Origin: Apibacter raozihei
GTDB taxonomy: Bacteria > Bacteroidota > Bacteroidia > Flavobacteriales > Weeksellaceae
Length of the DNA stretch: 64,000 nt
Reading direction: 5' to 3'
NCBI RefSeq assembly: GCF_004014855.1
Contig: NZ_CP034930.1
Span: 2,647,716-2,711,715, forward strand
Shown one piece after another: positions 36,002 to 44,471 of this stretch. Below the pieces are notes generated by a model. It had not been told where the DNA came from, searched no databases, and saw only the letters and a list, made by a program, of their open reading frames with translations. Numbering within the stretch: position 1 is the first letter of the stretch; each line of letters opens with the position of its first letter. The translations under genes were made by a program, and so were the position numbers.

Positions 36002-37030
36002 TTAATCTAATTCATTAAGAAAACTATCAAGTATTTTTCGATCTGTTTTATCAAAAACCGTATTTCTAAAATAGTTTTCTTCATAACGTATCTGGTCTAA
36101 CGTTCCTTTTACATCAAAGGAGTATTCTATTATTTCTGATAAATATAAATCACAGAGCTGGCCCGCATAATTTCTAGCGTGTTCTCTTAGAGAACTATTT
36201 TTAAATATAGATACTTTTTGATCTAATTCTTTACAATAAACCGGAAGGCCATCCCAGTAAGGCGAATCAATCTCTAATTGGTCTACTGCTAAATTCGTAT
36301 TTTCTAAATTTGAAATTTTATATTCAGAATTATAATCAGGAAAATTGATATCATAATCTTCATCTTCATAGTCTTCATAATCTTCATCTTCATAGTCTTC
36401 ATAATCTTCATAATCTTCATAATCAATTGACGTATCTATTGAATCAACTACATAAGTTTTTCTTTCATTTAATTGTTCTTTTACTCTAGCTGAAGTTTTT
36501 TGCCAATCAATAGAAATAGATGAATTTATTTTATTTATAGATTTTAACTCATAACTCTCTTTTTCTCCGACAATTATCTTTACTATTAATCCCTTTATAT
36601 TTTTATTAATAACTGGTAATGAAGCCAGCATATCTATTGGATTGTTTTCAGCAATACACATTTTTATTTGCTCTCTTTTTTGTTTTACTACTAAAAAATC
36701 ATAATAATTGCAGGATATACCATTGGCATTATCTCCTTTATTTGTTTTTTGTAAGGTAAAGGAAGAAATAGAGTCTGCAAAAACATTAACTGGAAAAGTT
36801 GCAACTCCATCAAGACCAATCTTTACTAATAAGGATAGCTGATCTTTGAGTAATATATTAACGTCATATATTTCTAGTACACTTCCATTAGGAGAAAAAT
36901 ATAGATCAATGTCTTTTGTACCATATTCTTCATTGAATTCATAACTTAATTTGTGTGTGAAATTTATTTTTTCTTGTTGGGCTATTATTAAAGCTGGAAG
37001 TAATAATAGTATTAAGAGTGATTTTTTCAT
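36002..37030 (-). CDS. Secreted lineage-specific protein, paralogue B
   Basis: The 342-residue product has the same signal peptide, N-terminal beta domain and C-terminal Y-C-K-E-L-D-Q-K-V/A-G-Q-L-C-D-L-Y domain as the adjacent gene. The linker contains an expanded Asp-Tyr-Glu-rich tract (about residues 201-226) that the paralogue lacks. The genes are 89 bases apart and face the same way. The function is unknown. Confidence 0.7.
   Translation of the reverse strand: MKKSLLILLLLPALIIAQQEKINFTHKLSYEFNEEYGTKDIDLYFSPNGSVLEIYDVNILLKDQLSLLVKIGLDGVATFPVNVFADSISSFTLQKTNKGDNANGISCNYYDFLVVKQKREQIKMCIAENNPIDMLASLPVINKNIKGLIVKIIVGEKESYELKSINKINSSISIDWQKTSARVKEQLNERKTYVVDSIDTSIDYEDYEDYEDYEDEDYEDYEDEDYDINFPDYNSEYKISNLENTNLAVDQLEIDSPYWDGLPVYCKELDQKVSIFKNSSLREHARNYAGQLCDLYLSEIIEYSFDVKGTLDQIRYEENYFRNTVFDKTDRKILDSFLNELD
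36351..36424 (-). repeat. Short tandem repeat coding for Asp-Tyr-Glu tract
   Basis: The DNA is built from 9-base units of the TCATAATCT/TCATAGTCT type with TTCATC variants. It encodes repeated D-Y-E with E-D inserts. Such a tract is prone to slippage and to length change between isolates. Confidence 0.85.
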
Positions 37031-37235
37031 ATTTTTAAATTTATTTTGTTTTAAGAGTTAGTTTATCATCAATTAATATTTAAAAAAATGACATATTATC
37101 ATATTTATAAATATGAATATAATTAAAAGTAATAACGTAAACAAAATCAAAAAAGTGTATTACTTTATTAAAAATATTTTAATTATATGCACGTAATCTT
37201 ACAAAATGTTTATACTTTTAATAAATATTAGTAAA

Positions 37236-37628
37236 TTATTTCAACGTATCTTTTATTTTTTTAAATCTTTCTTCCAGCATTTTGTGTGCATCAAATTCTT
37301 TAGATCCAGAAGCTTTAGAGGCAAAACTTGCAAAATTTAAACCGGCACCGAATAAAGATAAAGCTCCGTTTGACAGATCATTATTTTTAAGATTTTGCAA
37401 AGCATCTTCTAAAAAGTTATTACTTTCTTCTAAGTGACAGTCTGCTATATATTTATCTCCTAAATAATACAAGCGAATATTATTTATAATCATGTCAGCT
37501 GTTTCTTCAGAAATCCCTCCATCAATTTTCAGAAGTATTTCATTAATAGGCTTAACCAGCTGAGCATACTGTGCAGGAAATTGGTCACAGGCTTCAGCTA
37601 TTTGTTTTCTTAATTCTTTAGATTGCAT
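37236..37628 (-). CDS. Hypothetical helical cytoplasmic protein
   Basis: The 130-residue product has no signal peptide or membrane helix and is predicted mostly helical. Its only notable stretch is the small-residue-rich S-L-F-G-A-G-L-N-F-A-S-F-A-S-K-A-S near residue 90, followed by a charged end. It follows the SH3-like gene by 16 bases in the same direction, so the two are probably co-transcribed. I recognise no family. Confidence 0.55.
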   Translation of the reverse strand: MQSKELRKQIAEACDQFPAQYAQLVKPINEILLKIDGGISEETADMIINNIRLYYLGDKYIADCHLEESNNFLEDALQNLKNNDLSNGALSLFGAGLNFASFASKASGSKEFDAHKMLEERFKKIKDTLK

Positions 37629-37644
37629 AGTTTAAGGTTTTTTG

Positions 37645-38523
37645 TTATTTAATTATATAATTTTTCCCATTCCAGATGTATATTTGTTTTTTAGTGCTTT
37701 TAGAAAAAATATTATTAGATGTATTTTCGGAAGCACTTTCATCGTTAACCTGAATTATTTCAGTTTTTTTTATTATTTGATTTGGCTTTCCACCTTTTTC
37801 ATTGGGGAAAATAAATTTTTCTTCATATGAATAAACTCCAGCATCGCTGACTGTATACCGGGAAGGCAAATCCAGTAATTGTTTTCCATTCCAGGCAAAA
37901 TAGTAGTAATTAGTAGGAATAGCGCAGGCTCCACCTATAAACTCAAGACGTACTATCGTATGTATGTGGGTAAGTCCCAAATTTCCAAAGGCTTTAAAAG
38001 AGATGAAATTTTGTAATGTATCTGTTGTGAAAATTTTTTTAGCCACTTGTTGATTATTTTTTATTACTTTCAGTTCCACTCTGTACTTTTCATTTTCGTA
38101 CAATGTACCTTCTGAGTCTCTTTCCTGTATTTTCTCTTTAGCACTTATTCCCATCATAAACTGAATGTCTCCTTTTTTTATTAAATATGTACTTAAATTT
38201 CCCCTCCATACATATCCAAACGATTCTTTAGATTGTTTATAATACTTTATTGGTAACCATTCAGCAGTTAAACCATCAGATGTATAGACTGCTTTATTAT
38301 ATTTTTGGTCCGAATCATTTATTATAAAAACTTTCTCAGCTGTTAATAGCTTATCTTTTATTTTAAAATTTATGCCGGGTCCTTCTCTTATATTTGCTAC
38401 ATCAGAAAACACATACATGGTATCTGAATAAAATTCCAGTATAGGGGTTATTTCCTGTGCTTTGATTAAAAACATACTGATAAAACTTAACCATAAAATT
38501 ATTATTTTTAAATTTTTACTCAT
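37645..38523 (-). CDS. Exported protein with SH3-like N-terminal domain
   Basis: The 292-residue product has a signal peptide (about 1-22, ending K-A-Q). It is followed by a bacterial SH3-type module seen in V-A-N-I-R-E-G-P-G-I-N-F-K-I and a following W-L-P-I-K-Y-Y strand. The remaining 180 residues are beta-rich with no recognised domain. SH3b modules often bind peptidoglycan or peptides, so a periplasmic role is plausible. Confidence 0.65.
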   Translation of the reverse strand: MSKNLKIIILWLSFISMFLIKAQEITPILEFYSDTMYVFSDVANIREGPGINFKIKDKLLTAEKVFIINDSDQKYNKAVYTSDGLTAEWLPIKYYKQSKESFGYVWRGNLSTYLIKKGDIQFMMGISAKEKIQERDSEGTLYENEKYRVELKVIKNNQQVAKKIFTTDTLQNFISFKAFGNLGLTHIHTIVRLEFIGGACAIPTNYYYFAWNGKQLLDLPSRYTVSDAGVYSYEEKFIFPNEKGGKPNQIIKKTEIIQVNDESASENTSNNIFSKSTKKQIYIWNGKNYIIK

Positions 38524-38564
38524 TAGTTAATTATAGATAATTTTTTATTATATATAAAAATATA

Positions 38565-38597
38565 AAAAATCAGTTAATAATGTATTAACTGATTTTT
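38565..38597 (-). terminator. Rho-independent terminator
   Basis: A 14-bp stem AAAAATCAGTTAAT with its inverse has a 5-base loop, with T-rich sequence on both sides. It lies between the 38789-39889 gene and the SH3-like gene and can serve leftward transcripts. Confidence 0.75.
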
Positions 38598-38627
38598 ACT
38601 TATTTTAAAAACTGTTAAATTATATGC

Positions 38628-38730
38628 TCAGATTTTGGTGGATATCATTTCCATAATGCTGAAGTTCCAATCATACAATTTATTACGAACTATCTGATCA
38701 TTTTCTGTTGGTATGCTGAGACCGGGTTAC
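38628..38730 (-). pseudogene. Decayed prfA fragment
   Basis: On the minus strand from 38730 the translation V-T-R-S-Q-H-T-N-R-K matches prf[11 protein letters not shown] and then meets a stop. In a shifted frame Q-I-V-R-N-K-L-Y-D matches [10 protein letters not shown] and fades out. At the DNA level ATTTATTACGAA and neighbouring blocks are shared with the intact gene about 1.5 kb to the right. It is a small broken copy of the region after the GGQ loop of release factor 1, with a stop and an indel, so it cannot be functional. Confidence 0.7.
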
Positions 38731-38788
38731 TTATATGTAGTTAATAATCATTTAATTATGGCTTACATAATATAGTTTATAATTTTTA

Positions 38789-39889
38789 TTATGGATTCAT
38801 TACCCCTAAATAATTAAAAGGTAAATAAGCTATAAGTAAAAAAAATAAAAAATAAATTTTATTATTCAATAGGTCTATTTTTGCACTGGTTTTATGTTCG
38901 TTAACTAAAAAAATAGTCATAAAAATTAAAAACATATATAAAGACATGTTAGAAAACCACCGGAGAGTGTCCCAACCTAAAAAAAACATCAAAAAATTAA
39001 AAATTATAGGAAATAATATGTTATAAAAATATTTTGATAAATTGATTTCATAAAGTTGTGAAATATTATTGAGAAATATATAAATCGAAAATAAAATTCC
39101 AATTCCTAAAGGCCAAAAAATGGTATGACTAAAGTTATAACTTATTGACTTTCTAATATCTTGAATTTGATTTCCAGTTATCAAATTTTTTTCAAAAATA
39201 ATATCATCATTTCGAATTGAACTATCAATTTTTCCTTTTATATAAAATAAATAATCATCATAATCACTGATATAAATCGAACCATAATTTTTAATTAAAA
39301 TTATGATAGCAAGATATGTAATTAATAATAAAGTTATAAATATCCAATCTTTTTTTAATGTAATTATTTGCCTGAGCATGGCAATACTTATAAGAGATGG
39401 AATACACATGAATAAAAAACCTTCATGTATAAACAACAGAACAGGAGAAAATAATAAGAGAATTTTTCCAAATTTTATGGATGTAATAATTAAAAGTCCA
39501 CAATAAATAATCCCTAATATATCAAATTTTAAATCAAACCACAAATTTTTGGCTAAGGCAGGACATAAAAAAAAACAACTAATAATTAAATAATCAATTA
39601 TTTTATCTTTAAAATTTATTTTATCTAGTATTTTACATAGTATGAATAAAAGAGATATGAGTAATAATTTATTAAATGTAATAACAAACCTTTCATTAAT
39701 TTTTATAGGTACATAATTCATTATGGTTCCTATTAAACCTCTTTTTATAAATCCATAACTGTAATCATAAAGATAATATTGAATCATGTATATGGAAGAA
39801 AAATGTTCATGTAATCTATACATATAAAACAAAATAAAAACGAAGCCTAATAAAAAATTTTCAGGTCTTTTTAATTTCAAAAATGTCAT
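38789..39889 (-). CDS. Polytopic membrane protein (EpsG/Wzy-like)
   Basis: The product has about 366 residues from the ATG at 39889; a TTG five codons upstream also opens the frame. It shows about nine or ten hydrophobic helices with a long soluble loop near residues 205-260. The motif Y-G-F-I-K-R-G-L-I-G-T close to the first helices is typical of a group of membrane proteins related to EpsG or O-antigen polymerases. Composition is very rich in Ile, Leu and Phe. Neighbouring genes do not reveal a glycan pathway. It starts 23 bases after the prfA stop and may be co-transcribed with it. Confidence 0.6.
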   Translation of the reverse strand: MTFLKLKRPENFLLGFVFILFYMYRLHEHFSSIYMIQYYLYDYSYGFIKRGLIGTIMNYVPIKINERFVITFNKLLLISLLFILCKILDKINFKDKIIDYLIISCFFLCPALAKNLWFDLKFDILGIIYCGLLIITSIKFGKILLLFSPVLLFIHEGFLFMCIPSLISIAMLRQIITLKKDWIFITLLLITYLAIIILIKNYGSIYISDYDDYLFYIKGKIDSSIRNDDIIFEKNLITGNQIQDIRKSISYNFSHTIFWPLGIGILFSIYIFLNNISQLYEINLSKYFYNILFPIIFNFLMFFLGWDTLRWFSNMSLYMFLIFMTIFLVNEHKTSAKIDLLNNKIYFLFFLLIAYLPFNYLGVMNP

Positions 39890-39912
39890 TTCATATAATA
39901 TCAATAGTTTTA

Positions 39913-40992
39913 CTAATTCTCCTGTCCTTTTAACTTTTCAGCATTATCTGCAATTTTTACAGATTCAATCATTTCATCAATATCACCATTCATAAAATTA
40001 TCCAAATTATAGATAGATTTGTTAATTCTGTGATCGGTCACCCTTCCTTGTGGATAATTGTAGGTTCTGATTTTAGCAGATCTGTCTCCGGTTGAAACCA
40101 TCGTTTTTCTGTGAGCTGATATTTTATCGAGATGTTCCTGCAATTTCATATCATATAATTTATTACGAAGCATCTGCAAAGCCATTTCCCTGTTCGCATG
40201 TTGAGATCGGGCAACCTGACATTGAATCATAATTCCTGTAGGTTTATGAAATAACTGAACTTTAGTTTCTACCTTATTTACATTTTGTCCTCCTGCTCCG
40301 CTTGATCGTGCAGTTTGAAATTCTAAATCTGCAGGATTAATTTCAACGTCAACTTCCTCTGCTTCCGGAAGTACGGCTACCGTAATGGCCGAAGTATGTA
40401 CCCTCCCTTGAGATTCAGTTTCAGGAACTCTTTGTACCCGATGAACACCGGATTCAAATTTCATAATTCCGTATGCGCCTTCCCCACTTACATTGATAAT
40501 CATTTCTTTATAGCCTTTCACACTGCCTTCTGTAGCATCAGCTACCTCAAAATTCCAGCCTTTTTGCCTCCAGTACATGGTATACATACGGAAAATATCT
40601 TCAACAAATATGGCTGATTCATCACCTCCGGTTCCTGCTCTAAGTTCTACTGTTATATTTTTATCATCTTCCGGATCTTTAGGTATCAACATGAATTTTA
40701 TATTATCTTCCATCTCCGGAATTTGACTTATGGCTTGATTTTTTTCCTCTTTTGCCAACTCTGTCATTTCAGGATCTCCTCCATCTTTAATAATCTGATC
40801 TGCTTCGGATATTGTATTTAAAAGTGATTGATATTGTTTGTAAATATCTACAATTTTACCTAAATCTTTATATTCTTTATTAAGTTGCGCATATCTTTTT
40901 TGATCGGATATGATATCCGGTTGTATAATTAAATCGGAAACTTCATCAAATCTCTGTTTAATGGCTTCTAATTTGGGTACTAAATCTGACAT
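39913..40992 (-). CDS. prfA: Peptide chain release factor 1
   Basis: The 359-residue class I release factor reads UAA and UAG. It carries the catalytic loop [11 protein letters not shown] and the tripeptide anticodon region with [15 protein letters not shown]. The C-terminal part is R-N-K-L-Y-D-M-K and [18 protein letters not shown]. Length and motifs are normal for a bacterial release factor 1. No frameshift is present, as expected for prfA and unlike many prfB genes. Confidence 0.97.
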   Translation of the reverse strand: MSDLVPKLEAIKQRFDEVSDLIIQPDIISDQKRYAQLNKEYKDLGKIVDIYKQYQSLLNTISEADQIIKDGGDPEMTELAKEEKNQAISQIPEMEDNIKFMLIPKDPEDDKNITVELRAGTGGDESAIFVEDIFRMYTMYWRQKGWNFEVADATEGSVKGYKEMIINVSGEGAYGIMKFESGVHRVQRVPETESQGRVHTSAITVAVLPEAEEVDVEINPADLEFQTARSSGAGGQNVNKVETKVQLFHKPTGIMIQCQVARSQHANREMALQMLRNKLYDMKLQEHLDKISAHRKTMVSTGDRSAKIRTYNYPQGRVTDHRINKSIYNLDNFMNGDIDEMIESVKIADNAEKLKGQEN

Positions 40993-41013
40993 ATCTATTA
41001 TTTACTAAGTGTG

Positions 41014-41046
41014 CAAATGTACGAAAATATTCGTGTATTTAATCAA
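41014..41046 (-). promoter_or_regulatory. Promoter of prfA
   Basis: The minus strand has TTG at 41046-41044, a 22-base spacer, and TACATTTG at 41021-41014, close to the Bacteroidota pattern TTTG-N19-21-TAnnTTTG. The distance to the ATG is 21 bases. Confidence 0.55.
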
Positions 41047-41086
41047 GCAGGAACTGTGCTGTGATATTTATCGTTAAAGCTTTAAA

Positions 41087-41548
41087 TTATATGATATAAA
41101 GAAAAATTACTGTTTTAAAAAGAGATATAAAGTCTAATAAATTTTGAGTGCAATTTTTTTCAGACAATATACCTATAGATTGTAAAAAACAATAAACAAG
41201 CATGATAACCAAAAAGTATTTTAAGCCTCCCAGAAACATTCCTGCGAGTTTATTGGTAAAATCCAGTCCTATGGCTCTAAGAGCCTGTTCTATCATACGG
41301 GATATAAATTTTACAGATAAAAATACCAGGGTAAGAGTCAATGAGAAACTTATCCAGGTAGAAGATTGGGAAGATACTAAGTTATATTCTATAAAGAAAG
41401 CCTGCGTTTTACCTAAAAAAAATAATGCAATTAAATAACCTAAAATTAAGCCTAGAAGTGAAGAAATTTGTTTTAAAAAGCCTCGTATATAGCCAAATAT
41501 CACTCCAAGAAATGTAAACCCTAGTAATATATATTCGGGAAAACTCAT
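41087..41548 (-). CDS. CvpA-family membrane protein
   Basis: The 153-residue product has four hydrophobic helices and a family-typical start (L-G-F-T-F-L-G-V-I-F-G-Y-I-R-G-F, then L-G-L-I-L-G-Y). The central basic loop I-S-R-M-I-E-Q-A-L-R leads into the F-T-N-K-L-A-G-M-F-L-G-G-L-K motif. CvpA proteins are inner-membrane proteins linked to colicin V production and envelope stress tolerance. The start overlaps the pheA stop by 4 bases. Confidence 0.85.
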   Translation of the reverse strand: MSFPEYILLGFTFLGVIFGYIRGFLKQISSLLGLILGYLIALFFLGKTQAFFIEYNLVSSQSSTWISFSLTLTLVFLSVKFISRMIEQALRAIGLDFTNKLAGMFLGGLKYFLVIMLVYCFLQSIGILSEKNCTQNLLDFISLFKTVIFLYII

Positions 41549-42378
41549 ATTTCAATTTTATGCTGTATATATTCTCCTAAAATATGTAAAAAACCAGTTT
41601 CTTTTCTAATTTCCTCTAATGATTTATAATAATGATCATATCCTTTTTTTTCAGATACTACATCTACATGAAATGAGTACTCAAAGACTGAACCTGTTAA
41701 GGGTACTGATTGTATTTTTGTCATATTCATTTCATTTTCAGCTAAAATATTCAACACTTTGGCCAAACTTCCCATTTCATGTTTAACCGTAAAATATAAA
41801 GATGCTTTGTTAAAATGTTTTATTTTTTCCGGCTTTTTAGATAATAGGTAAAAACGAGTAAAATTATCAGTTATATCGTGAATATTTTCTTGTAATATTT
41901 TCAGGTTATACATTTCTGCTGCTAATATTGAACCTATCGAAGCTATACCTTTTAATTGATTTATTTGAATATTCTTTGCACAGGTAGCTGTATCATCTTT
42001 TGCCAATAATTTCCAATCGGGATGTAATTCCAGAAAATTTTCGCATTGTAATAACGCCATGGGATGTGTCTGAACTTCAGAAATGGATTCTAAGGTCTCT
42101 GATTCCAATGCTAACAGGTTGTGTTTTATTGGTAGGGCTATTTCTCCAACAATATGCAAATTATTTTTAGTTATTAAATTGTAGTTGGGAAGAATGGTAC
42201 CTGCAATTGAATTTTCAATGGCCATCATACCATAATCTACTTGATTGCTTGTTACAGATTTTACCAAAGAATTAAAAGTAGGGCTATCTACCACTTTTAC
42301 AGCTTCCTCTTTAAAAAATTTAACTACTGCTTCGTGATGAAAGGATCCTTTAATTCCTTGAATAACTACTGATTTCAT
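41545..42378 (-). CDS. pheA: Prephenate dehydratase
   Basis: The 277-residue protein has a catalytic dehydratase domain (about 1-180, including M-A-I-E-N-S-I-A-G-T and the T-D-N-F-T-R-F catalytic motif). The regulatory ACT domain lies at about 190-275 with E-Y-S-F-H-V-D-V. It converts prephenate to phenylpyruvate in phenylalanine synthesis, and the ACT domain usually gives feedback inhibition by phenylalanine. There is no chorismate mutase part, so it is the monofunctional form. It is coupled with the CvpA-like gene and divergent from an ABC ATPase gene. Confidence 0.93.
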   Translation of the reverse strand: MKSVVIQGIKGSFHHEAVVKFFKEEAVKVVDSPTFNSLVKSVTSNQVDYGMMAIENSIAGTILPNYNLITKNNLHIVGEIALPIKHNLLALESETLESISEVQTHPMALLQCENFLELHPDWKLLAKDDTATCAKNIQINQLKGIASIGSILAAEMYNLKILQENIHDITDNFTRFYLLSKKPEKIKHFNKASLYFTVKHEMGSLAKVLNILAENEMNMTKIQSVPLTGSVFEYSFHVDVVSEKKGYDHYYKSLEEIRKETGFLHILGEYIQHKIEI

Positions 42379-42449
42379 AAATTATGTTTAATCTTTTTCG
42401 TTTTATTAATATCTTTACAGAAAATAATACATTTATACACAGGATAAAA

Positions 42450-43145
42450 ATGTCTGTAAAAGTACAAAATCTTACTAAAAAATATAAGAAGCAAGTTGCT
42501 TTAAATGCTATTTCGCTGGAAATAAAAAAGGGGGAAATTGTAGGGTTACTGGGTCCTAATGGAGCGGGTAAAACGACAATGATGCGTTCTATCGTTGGAT
42601 CACTATCCTGGGATGAGGGAACTATTTTAATAAATGGTATTGATAACTGCCTTCAACCTGACAAAACCAAAGCAATGGTGGGATATCTTCCTGAAAATAA
42701 CCCTCTGTATCCGGATATGTATGTTAAGGAATATCTTCGTTTTGTTGCTGATATTCATAAGACTAACAAAAGTAAAATTAATGGAATTATTGAAAAAGTA
42801 GGCCTTAATCAGGAACAAAATAAAAAAATCAGTCAGTTATCTAAGGGGTATAAACAAAGGGTTGGCTTAGCACAAGCAATAATTTTTGATCCGGAAATAT
42901 TGATACTTGATGAACCGACTAACGGATTGGATCCTAATCAGATTATAGAAATCAGACAACTTATTCATGAACTGGGTAAAGAAAAAACAGTCATTTTATC
43001 CACTCATATTATGCAGGAAGTAGAAGCTCTATGTTCAAGAGTTATACTTTTAAATAAAGGAACAATTATCCAAGATAAAAGTATTGAAGAATTTAAAGAT
43101 ACTTATTCTAATCTGGAAGAAGCGTTTTTTGAATATACACATTGA
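42450..43145 (+). CDS. ABC transporter ATP-binding protein, GldA-like
   Basis: The product has 231 residues from the ATG at 42450; an upstream in-frame extension of 22 residues is not family-like. Walker A is G-P-N-G-A-G-K-T-T, the signature is Q-L-S-K-G-Y-K-Q-R, Walker B is I-L-I-L-D-E-P-T-N-G-L-D-P-N, and the H-loop is L-S-T-H-I-M. The sequence resembles the gliding-motility ATPase GldA and YtrB-type ATPases, which need separate membrane subunits. None are adjacent, and the protein is shorter than full-length GldA, so I give no symbol. Confidence 0.85.
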   Translation: MSVKVQNLTKKYKKQVALNAISLEIKKGEIVGLLGPNGAGKTTMMRSIVGSLSWDEGTILINGIDNCLQPDKTKAMVGYLPENNPLYPDMYVKEYLRFVADIHKTNKSKINGIIEKVGLNQEQNKKISQLSKGYKQRVGLAQAIIFDPEILILDEPTNGLDPNQIIEIRQLIHELGKEKTVILSTHIMQEVEALCSRVILLNKGTIIQDKSIEEFKDTYSNLEEAFFEYTH

Positions 43146-43222
43146 TCATTCATTCATTAAAAAATTGAATTATGATAATTAACGGTAATTATTTCGGTAG
43201 TTATATTTGTTATACCAATTAA

Positions 43223-43843
43223 TTATAAAAAAAATTCATCTTCCGAAGTCAAATACGTATCATCAGAAGTATCTTCAAAATATAAACTGTAAATAACTTC
43301 CGATGTTTTTTCTTCGTAATTATTTTTCATTTCTGACTTGTTCTGCAAAGTTTTAGATGTTTTTTTTATCTGCTTACCGCTTACCATCGGTTGATCAATA
43401 TAGGATGCTTTCAAATTATCTGATTCTTCTTTTTCCTTTGTTTCCATACTTATATATTTATTAGCTATAGAGTTGTTAACAGATGAATCGTTATTTGTTT
43501 TGTTTAATTTAACTATTTTAGTGTTATCAGCTTGTTCCGTTTGATTAAAATAAAGAATTCCTAAACCTATAAATATAACAAGACATGCAGCAATAGATGT
43601 CCAATATATTTTTTTATTAAATAATGGAATTATTTTCTTATGATTTATTGATTTTTGAACAGGCACTATTTTATCTGCAATTGAACTCTCCAACTCATCA
43701 AAATATCGATCTGGAACTGTAAAGGGATTACCGTTTTTTTTATTTATAGTTGAATGTAAAATTTTATTTTCTAACTCAGAAAAATATCCTTCCGGAGTTT
43801 TAAATGGTTGTGAACCTGTTGGTTTATTTAAATAATCTTTCAT
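43223..43843 (-). CDS. Probable anti-sigma factor with one membrane helix
   Basis: The 206-residue product has an N-terminal cytoplasmic part with two similar short motifs (F-K-T-P-E-G-Y-F-S-E-L-E and F-T-V-P-D-R-Y-F-D-E-L-E). A single transmembrane helix near 75-95 and a low-complexity periplasmic tail rich in Ser, Lys, Asn and Asp follow. It overlaps the upstream ECF sigma gene by 4 bases. That pairing, and the membrane topology, suggest it binds and restrains the sigma factor. Confidence 0.7.
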   Translation of the reverse strand: MKDYLNKPTGSQPFKTPEGYFSELENKILHSTINKKNGNPFTVPDRYFDELESSIADKIVPVQKSINHKKIIPLFNKKIYWTSIAACLVIFIGLGILYFNQTEQADNTKIVKLNKTNNDSSVNNSIANKYISMETKEKEESDNLKASYIDQPMVSGKQIKKTSKTLQNKSEMKNNYEEKTSEVIYSLYFEDTSDDTYLTSEDEFFL

Positions 43844-44382
43844 TTTTCGACGTTTTTTAAAAGATATTCTTCAATTTTTTTTGTTGCATGATGATAGGAA
43901 GCTTTTAATGCTCCAACAGAAGTTTCCAATATTTCAGATATTTCTTCGTACTTCATATCATCAAAATATTTCATATTAAATACAATTCTTTGTTTTTCAG
44001 GAAGTTTAGCAACGGCCAATTGTAATTTTAATTGAATATCATCTCCTGTAAAATAATTATCGTCTTCCAGATTAGAAGATAATTGGGCTACTAATTCTTC
44101 ACTATTAACATTTTTCTTTTTAGCTGCACTATTTAAAAAATTAATTGATTCATTAGTCGCTATTCTGTAAATCCATGTTTTAAGGCTTGAATCTCCTTTA
44201 AAAGATTTTAAATTCTGAAAAATTTTAATAAAAACATTTTGAGTAACATCATCCGAGTCGTCGTGATTAAGCAAAATCTTCCTTATATGCCAATATACCG
44301 GCTTACTATATTGTTTAACCAATATGGAAAAGCCTTTCTCAATATCTTTTTCTATCAGCAGTAGTAATTCTTTTTCTTCCAT
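43840..44382 (-). CDS. ECF RNA polymerase sigma factor
   Basis: The 180-residue protein has sigma region 2 (D-D-V-T-Q-N-V-F-I-K-I-F-Q-N-L, then F-K-G-D-S-S-L-K-T-W-I-Y-R-I-A-T-N). Region 4 has L-P-E-K-Q-R-I-V-F-N-M-K-Y-F and Y-E-E-I-S-E-I-L-E-T-S-V-G-A-L-K. It is of the sigma-70/ECF (sigma-24) type. The downstream gene, overlapping by 4 bases, is the likely anti-sigma factor. No target promoter motif was identified. Confidence 0.92.
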   Translation of the reverse strand: MEEKELLLLIEKDIEKGFSILVKQYSKPVYWHIRKILLNHDDSDDVTQNVFIKIFQNLKSFKGDSSLKTWIYRIATNESINFLNSAAKKKNVNSEELVAQLSSNLEDDNYFTGDDIQLKLQLAVAKLPEKQRIVFNMKYFDDMKYEEISEILETSVGALKASYHHATKKIEEYLLKNVEK

Positions 44383-44471
44383 TTCTTAACTTAACTTATA
44401 GACAATAGATATTCAAAAAAGTTTAATCTGATTTATTATTTACTTACTTCTAAGATTTAACCAGACAATTT

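Noticed and set aside
42384-42449. 22-residue extension of the ABC ATPase
   Set aside because: The added residues are not family-like and lie over the divergent promoter region; the ATG at 42450 gives the normal N-terminus.
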